Source: Cenarchaeum sp.
GTDB taxonomy: Archaea > Thermoproteota > Nitrososphaeria > Nitrososphaerales > Nitrosopumilaceae
NCBI GenBank assembly: GCA_007570915.1
Contig: RKSK01000142.1
Span: forward strand, 1 to 5,414
Reading direction: 5' to 3'
Length of the DNA: 5,414 nucleotides
The position numbers and the translations under genes were made by a program. Of this stretch, positions 1 through 3,829 are shown in pieces. Below the pieces are notes generated by a model. That model saw nothing but the letters and a program-made list of their open reading frames with translations, searched no databases and was not told the origin of the DNA. The stretch's first letter is position 1; each line of letters starts with the position of its first letter.

Positions 1-8
1 ACAGAGTC

Positions 9-512
9 ATGCTGTGCACGGAAATGGTGGCGCTTGCGGGCAGCGACGCCGCGGCCGCATCAGTCGACGAGTCGGTTCTTGCAGCAGCGCCGGTCCCGGA
101 GGGCAGCCTTATCGACATACACGGCGTCACCTCAAGCGCCCGTCCCAGCAACGGCGACGCGGACGGAAAGCACGTGCCGCCGGCCCTAGTCCAATTCACA
201 TGCAGGAACCCGCGCATTCACGGCGTTGTCGACAAGTGTTATGTGCGTGATCGAGAAACGCGCAAGCCAAGGGTGCATGTGTGGACATTCCGGGTGAGCA
301 CCCCAAGAGGGGAGACGCTTGACTATAGGTTTCGCGCGCGGATAAAAACCATGGGCTCGTATGGCAACGGGGACGAAAACGACGTTGTCACGGTATTTCT
401 GACGGCCCTTGACCGGCACCCCACGATCACAAGGCCTCAGGCGCACGCCGGACACAGTGGGCAGACCACAAACCTTGACACAACGCCGCGACTTGACCTT
501 GGCGTCTCCTGA
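9..512 (+). CDS. Unrecognised protein, possibly 5'-partial
   Basis: I do not recognise this 167-residue protein. The first visible start is ATG at 9, but the frame is open to the window edge (Arg and Val codons precede it), so the true start may lie outside; Met6 is another option. The first 55 or so residues are Ala/Ser/Gly-rich and look disordered. Residues 58-137 look folded, with alternating hydrophobic and charged positions (VHVWTFRVSTPRGETLDYRF, then DVVTVFLTALD), suggesting a small beta-rich domain. The tail from 138 is rich in Thr, His and Gln. By hand count 50 of 167 codons end in A or T, so about 70% GC at third positions, which fits a coding frame in this genome. No signal peptide, membrane segment or catalytic motif is visible. 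It converges with the minus-strand gene ending at 582, leaving about 70 bp between stops. It could be spurious, but the competing antisense frame (186-455) looks less protein-like. Confidence 0.5.
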   Translation: MLCTEMVALAGSDAAAASVDESVLAAAPVPEGSLIDIHGVTSSARPSNGDADGKHVPPALVQFTCRNPRIHGVVDKCYVRDRETRKPRVHVWTFRVSTPRGETLDYRFRARIKTMGSYGNGDENDVVTVFLTALDRHPTITRPQAHAGHSGQTTNLDTTPRLDLGVS

Positions 513-581
513 CCCCGGCAGACTGCACGCATCCAGGGCGCGACCACGGCCCCAGTCATGCGCAAAACCAGCGCCCGTCGC

Positions 582-1235
582 CTATATGGGGGATTCCTGC
601 ACCTGGATCTCCTTCCCGTGCAGGACGCCCGCTGCGTGATATGAGAACTTCCTTCCTCCTATGGCCTTGTACTCCAGCCTAATCTCAAACCGAAATGGCT
701 TGCCCTGTGCGGGATCCCAATTGGGATCTATGGCCATGCCTATCATTTTTGACGAGTGGGGGGTAATTGCCCCTATCGGGAGCTTGATCTCTACGGCAGA
801 GGCGGAGCTTTCGCCAAACTTGGCTACCCCGTCAATCTCCACTGCGGCAACTTCGCCCACATTGGTTATCTCAAATATCACGTATTCTCTGCCCGCTTCG
901 CCTGCCCTGCCCGCATGCCTCACATAGAGTTCTGTGCGAGCCAGGGCAGGACGCAGCCTCTTGCGCGCGTCGTCACTAAGCAGGATAACATGCCTTCGCA
1001 GGTACACTATGCTGCACGCCGTCCCGGCCACGGCCACTAGCGCAACTCCGACCCCAGCCAGGAACGACGTCCAAAAGAGCGCTTTCGAGTCCTGCCCGGC
1101 CTCCTCCATCTGCTCGCGTATCTGCCGCAGCTCCTCGACCACGTTGTCGCCTTGGACCTGGCCGTCGCCTTGCGCGCCGGCGGCTTGGAGGATTGCGTGG
1201 GCGGCGACGATGGCCACGGCCAACCAAAGGGACAT
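582..1235 (-). CDS. Membrane-anchored protein with C-terminal beta-rich domain
   Basis: This 217-residue protein matches no family I can name. Residues 1-21 form a hydrophobic signal peptide or first membrane segment (start MSLWLAVAIVAAHAIL). Residues 30-48 form a short charged helix, probably coiled coil (VVEELRQIREQMEEAG). Residues 53-79 are a clear membrane segment followed by Arg-Arg. Residues 100-215 look like a beta-sandwich, with a strand FEITNVGEVAAVEIDG typical of Ig-like or CARDB-like folds; this is fold resemblance, not a family assignment. If residues 1-21 are cleaved, the coiled coil lies outside and the beta domain inside; if they stay as an anchor, both ends face the cytoplasm. 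The start was chosen because the hydrophobic N-terminus begins there, GGAGG sits 8 nt upstream and a TATA-like box lies about 28 bp upstream. The frame runs open upstream to 1919, but that part is antisense to the TPR gene and low complexity. It is transcribed divergently from the TPR gene. Confidence 0.8.
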   Translation of the reverse strand: MSLWLAVAIVAAHAILQAAGAQGDGQVQGDNVVEELRQIREQMEEAGQDSKALFWTSFLAGVGVALVAVAGTACSIVYLRRHVILLSDDARKRLRPALARTELYVRHAGRAGEAGREYVIFEITNVGEVAAVEIDGVAKFGESSASAVEIKLPIGAITPHSSKMIGMAIDPNWDPAQGKPFRFEIRLEYKAIGGRKFSYHAAGVLHGKEIQVQESPI

Positions 1236-1243
1236 TGCGCCCG

Positions 1244-1248
1244 CCTCC
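1244..1248 (-). promoter_or_regulatory. Shine-Dalgarno site of the membrane-protein gene
   Basis: GGAGG on the minus strand lies 8 nt before the ATG at 1235, which is ideal spacing and supports that start. It conflicts with the TATA position, which would put transcription start almost at the ATG and leave this site untranscribed. A second promoter further upstream, or a chance purine run, would resolve this. Confidence 0.5.
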
Positions 1249-1257
1249 GCGGTTCCT

Positions 1258-1269
1258 GGGATATAGCCC
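1258..1269 (-). promoter_or_regulatory. TATA-box promoter of the membrane-protein gene
   Basis: The minus strand reads GGGCTATATCCC, an A/T-rich island in GC-rich DNA. Its centre is about 28 bp upstream of the ATG at 1235, matching the archaeal TBP/TFB promoter position for a nearly leaderless transcript. The TPR promoter also contains TATATCCC. Inferred from sequence and spacing only. Confidence 0.55.
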
Positions 1270-1271
1270 TT

Positions 1272-1291
1272 GGCGCGGCCCGGGCCGCGCC
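1272..1291. repeat. Perfect 20-bp GC-only palindrome
   Basis: GGCGCGGCCCGGGCCGCGCC is identical to its own reverse complement over all 20 bases. It lies 5 bp upstream of the TATA box of the minus-strand gene, where a transcription-factor operator could sit. A palindrome in GC-only sequence is less surprising than in mixed sequence, so function is uncertain. Confidence 0.6.
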
Positions 1292-1410
1292 GCACGAACC
1301 TGGATTCGCGCAATCTCGCCCATGGGCACCAAAAGCCGCGCCCGGCCCCCGACACCGCCCGTAGCCAGGGGCAGCATGGGCACGGCGAGGGGATCCGGGC
1401 GAGGGGAGGA

Positions 1411-1430
1411 CGGGGCCGCCCGCGGCCCCG
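1411..1430. repeat. GC-rich inverted repeat upstream of the TPR promoter
   Basis: Two perfect 9-bp arms, CGGGGCCGC and GCGGCCCCG, are separated by CC. The repeat ends 10 bp before the TATA box of the TPR gene. With the palindrome at 1272-1291 it forms a roughly mirror-symmetric pair, one just upstream of each divergent promoter. It could be a dimeric regulator site or only a GC-rich hairpin. Confidence 0.5.
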
Positions 1431-1438
1431 CGCGATCC

Positions 1439-1446
1439 TGTTATAT
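1439..1446 (+). promoter_or_regulatory. TATA-box promoter of the TPR gene
   Basis: TGTTATAT is centred about 27 bp upstream of the ATG at 1471. No Shine-Dalgarno sequence lies between, so a leaderless transcript starting at or next to the ATG is the simplest reading. The first seven bases recur at the same relative position before the parvulin gene. Confidence 0.6.
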
Positions 1447-1470
1447 CCCCCGCCCGAGCGAGCCGCGCGC

Positions 1471-3276
1471 ATGGCGGACAGCGAGGGGGCAAGGCGCAGG
1501 GAGGCGGCCCTGATGGTCCGGCGCGGCGACGTGTTCCGCTCCAGGGGCCAGCACGCCGAGGCCCTGGGCCTCTTTGAGCGCGCCGCGGCGCTCGTCCCGG
1601 ACGACGGCCTGGTGAACTTTATGCGCGCGCAGGAGCTCCTCGCCACGGGCCGCCACGCCGAGGCCCTCGAGGGGTACGGCCGCGCCGCGGAGCTCGGCGC
1701 CGACGCCGCCGCCGTGCATGCGGGCCGCGCCGGCGCGCTCCACGGCCTGGGCCGCCACGAGGAGGCCCTCGCGGAGACCAGGGCGTCGATGGAGGCCGAC
1801 CCCGCGTTTCCCGGCGCGATCTTTAACGAGGGCCGCGAGCTCTCGGCCCTGGGCCGCCACGAGGAGGCCCTCGCGGCGTACGACCGCGCCCTGGCCGTCG
1901 AGCCCGACGGGCTGGCCAACTCCGGCGGCGTGCCCGAGCCGGCCGGGCCGGGCTCGCCGCATGTCCACGAGGAGCGCGCGCACGAGCTCTACATGCTGGG
2001 CAGGTACTCCGAGGCCCTCGAGGCCGTCGAGCGCGCCATCGCCCTGGCGCCGCGCATGGTGACGCTGCACAACGCGCGCGGCCTTGCCCTCGAGGCGCTC
2101 GGCCGCCACGGGGAGGCGCTCTCCTCCCTGGACCGCGCCATCGGGCTCGACCCCGGCCTTGCCAGCTCGCACCACAACCGCGGGATCGTGCTGGTCTCGA
2201 TGGACAGGTTTGACGAGGCCGTCGCGTCGTACGACCGCGCGCTGGAGCTCGACCCCGGAAGCGAGGCGAGCCACGCATGCCGCGCGCTGGCCCTGGAGGC
2301 CCTGGGCCTCCACGGCAGGGCGCTGGAGAGCGCCGACCGAGCCGCCGAGATCGCGCCGCGCAGCGAGGCGGCCGCGCTAGCCCGCGCCGAGGCGCTCTCC
2401 GGGACTGCCCGCCACGCCGAAACGCTGGCAGAGTGCGACCGCGCCCTCGAGATCAACCCCGGCAGCCACGAGGCGCACACGTGGCGCGCCGCGTCGCTCC
2501 ACGCCCTGGGCAGCCACGCCGAGGCCCTGGACTCCGTGGCCCGCGCCGTGGAGCTCGGCGCCGGCGGCCCCGGGGTGGACGTCCTGCGCGCCTCGTCGCT
2601 CCACGCCCTGGGCCGCCACGCCGAGGCCCTGGACTCGTACGACCGCGCGCTGGCCTCGGGCGTGCGCGACGCGGAGGTGCACCACGCGCGCGCCGCCTCG
2701 CTCCTCGCGCTGGGCCGCCACGGGGAGGCCGTCGGGGCGTACGACTCTGCGATCGCCGTGGACCCGGGCAACCACGCCTGGCACAACAACCGCGGCCACG
2801 CGCTGGCGTTCCTGGGCCGCCACGCCGAGGCCCTCGAGGCGTACGACCGCGCCATGGGCCTGGGCGTCGACCACCCAATGACGCGCCTGGGCCGCGCCGA
2901 CTCGCTCCTTGCCCTCGGCCGCCCGGGGGACGCCCTCGGCGAGTACGGCCGCGCCGCCGGCGCTGGGGCCGACGAGGCCCTCACGGGCACGGGCCGCGCC
3001 TCCGCGCTCCTCGCGCTGGGCCGCCACGCCGAGGCCCTCGAGTCGGCCGACGCCGCCGCCGCCGCGGCCCCCGATGACGCCATCGCGCACTCTGCCAGGG
3101 GGGCCGCGCTCCTCGCGCTGGGCCGCGCCGCCGACGCGCTTGCGGCCTATGACCAGGCGCTGTCCCTTGGTCCGGGCAGCGCCGACATGCGCCACGGGAG
3201 GGCGGCCGCGCTTGGCGCGCTCGGCAGGGGGGGCGAGGCCGGGGAGGCGCGGCGGCCCGGCGGCAGGGTGTTATAG
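1471..3276 (+). CDS. TPR-repeat protein, about 16.5 TPR units
   Basis: This 601-residue protein is almost wholly tetratricopeptide repeats, helical hairpins that form a superhelical scaffold for protein binding. After 11 N-terminal residues come four 34-residue units (12-147), a 15-residue Gly/Pro-rich spacer (148-162), twelve more units without gaps (163-570) and a degraded 17th (571-601) ending in a Gly/Arg-rich tail. The unit consensus is roughly R-x-x-A-L-x-x-L-G-R-H-x-E-A-L-x-x-Y-D-R-A-L with -x-L-D-P at the end, with the expected Gly, Ala and Pro positions. Position 11, usually Tyr or Phe, is His in 12 of 17 units. No signal peptide, membrane segment or enzymatic domain is present, so it is probably a cytosolic scaffold or co-chaperone with unknown partner. 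ATG 1471 was chosen because a TATA box lies about 27 bp upstream and the TPR pattern starts soon after; the frame is open back to 1270 but that part is low complexity. The stop TAG overlaps the parvulin TATA box. Confidence 0.9.
   Translation: MADSEGARRREAALMVRRGDVFRSRGQHAEALGLFERAAALVPDDGLVNFMRAQELLATGRHAEALEGYGRAAELGADAAAVHAGRAGALHGLGRHEEALAETRASMEADPAFPGAIFNEGRELSALGRHEEALAAYDRALAVEPDGLANSGGVPEPAGPGSPHVHEERAHELYMLGRYSEALEAVERAIALAPRMVTLHNARGLALEALGRHGEALSSLDRAIGLDPGLASSHHNRGIVLVSMDRFDEAVASYDRALELDPGSEASHACRALALEALGLHGRALESADRAAEIAPRSEAAALARAEALSGTARHAETLAECDRALEINPGSHEAHTWRAASLHALGSHAEALDSVARAVELGAGGPGVDVLRASSLHALGRHAEALDSYDRALASGVRDAEVHHARAASLLALGRHGEAVGAYDSAIAVDPGNHAWHNNRGHALAFLGRHAEALEAYDRAMGLGVDHPMTRLGRADSLLALGRPGDALGEYGRAAGAGADEALTGTGRASALLALGRHAEALESADAAAAAAPDDAIAHSARGAALLALGRAADALAAYDQALSLGPGSADMRHGRAAALGALGRGGEAGEARRPGGRVL
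1504..3273 (+). repeat. Tandem 102-bp coding repeats (TPR array)
   Basis: The 34-residue units correspond to a 102-bp DNA period. A stretch close to CTGGGCCGCCACGCCGAGGC recurs in most units with few silent changes. The phase breaks once, at 1912-1956, which encodes the Gly/Pro spacer. Such similarity suggests expansion or homogenisation by recombination, although strong GC bias alone would also make codons converge. The array is also a likely site of assembly error. Confidence 0.8.
3269..3276 (+). promoter_or_regulatory. TATA-like box of the parvulin gene, overlapping the TPR stop
   Basis: TGTTATAG is centred about 26 bp upstream of the parvulin ATG at 3299, and its last three bases are the TPR stop codon TAG. 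The first seven bases match the TPR promoter. No convincing Shine-Dalgarno site precedes the ATG, which fits a leaderless message transcribed separately from, or in addition to, TPR readthrough. Confidence 0.5.
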
Positions 3277-3298
3277 GGGCGTGGCTGGCGCCGCGCGC

Positions 3299-3829
3299 AT
3301 GGCGGCAGCCAAGATAAAGTGCTCGCACATACTCGTCAAAAAGCACGGCGAGGCCCTCGCCATAATCGAGCGCCTTGGGGCCGGCGAAAAGTTCGGCAGG
3401 CTCGCGCGCGAGGCCTCACTTGACACGGGGAGCGCAAGGCGGGACGGCAGCCTCGGCTACTTTTCGCGCGGCAAGATGGTAAAGCCCTTTGAGGAGGCCG
3501 CGTTCTCGCTTGCCGTGGGCTCGAATATGCGCTCTAGGCTGCCCTCGGGGATTGGCGGGCCCGAGTTCTCAAACTCTATGGTGACGGTTTCATCGCCGGC
3601 CTCCATGCGCACGCCTATCGCGCCGCCCCCCTCGCCGATCGCCTGGACCGCGTTGAGGAGCAGGTTGGCGAACGTGATCTCTATCTTTTCGCGGTCGCAC
3701 TCTATGACCGCCTCGCCCGCGGGCAGCGACACCTCTATGCCGCGCGGCACGTCGACGGAGTCCAGCGCGTACCGCAGCATCGAGCCCACCCCGCACTCCT
3801 CGGCTATGACGGGCGTCGTGCGCACATAG
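3299..3829 (+). CDS. Truncated parvulin-type peptidyl-prolyl isomerase with antisense tail
   Basis: Residues 1-74 (to about 3520) are a single-domain parvulin, which catalyses cis-trans isomerisation of peptidyl-prolyl bonds to assist folding. Visible marks are the first strand KIKCSHILVK with the first active-site His at residue 10, the helix EALAIIERLGAGEKFGRLAR, and the loop RDGSLGYFSRGKMVKPFEEA followed by FSLAVG. Thr43 aligns with the Pin1 active-site Cys, a position that varies in small parvulins. From memory it strongly resembles the roughly 92-residue Cenarchaeum PinA. The expected end, a strand like E-V-S-x-P-V-x-S-x-F-G-Y-H-x-I-K with the second active-site His, is missing. From residue 75 the frame reads 102 codons antisense to the histidine kinase, rich in Ser, Pro and Arg, to TAG at 3827-3829. 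As written the product should be misfolded or inactive. The ATG is supported by the TATA box about 26 bp upstream and by homology starting at once. It lies 22 bp after the TPR gene. Confidence 0.8.
   Translation: MAAAKIKCSHILVKKHGEALAIIERLGAGEKFGRLAREASLDTGSARRDGSLGYFSRGKMVKPFEEAAFSLAVGSNMRSRLPSGIGGPEFSNSMVTVSSPASMRTPIAPPPSPIAWTALRSRLANVISIFSRSHSMTASPAGSDTSMPRGTSTESSAYRSIEPTPHSSAMTGVVRT

Noticed and set aside
186..455. Minus-strand 89-residue ORF opposite the first gene
   Set aside because: It has no promoter or motif and less protein-like composition than the plus-strand frame.
1321..1383. 9-bp direct repeat CATGGGCAC (1321-1329 and 1375-1383) and short palindrome GCCCATGGGC
   Set aside because: They are too short to separate from chance in this GC-rich region.
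1270..1470. N-terminal extension of the TPR frame (start at 1270)
   Set aside because: The 67 extra residues are low-complexity Pro/Arg/Gly, lie upstream of and across the TATA box and the inverted repeats, and carry no TPR pattern.
1236..1470. tRNA or structured RNA in the divergent intergenic region
   Set aside because: No tRNA-like arms or T-loop sequence were found; the inverted repeats sit upstream of promoters and have no poly-T tract.
1236..1919. N-terminal extension of the minus-strand frame (start at 1919, 445 residues)
   Set aside because: Residues before the MSLWLAV start are Arg/Ala/Ser-rich antisense of the TPR gene and promoter region; the signal-like N-terminus, GGAGG and TATA box all favour 1235.
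1441..3195. Long antisense and out-of-frame ORFs across the TPR gene (for example minus 1989-3083, 1441-2313, 2377-3195; plus 2277-3077)
   Set aside because: They mirror the 102-bp repeat and are Arg/Pro/Gly/Ala-rich; high GC removes stop codons from all frames. The TPR frame explains the periodicity.
3629..3829. A real protein domain in the C-terminal 102 residues of the parvulin frame
   Set aside because: The stretch is exactly antisense to kinase HATPase_c and HisKA codons and has the Ser/Pro/Arg bias of shadow frames.
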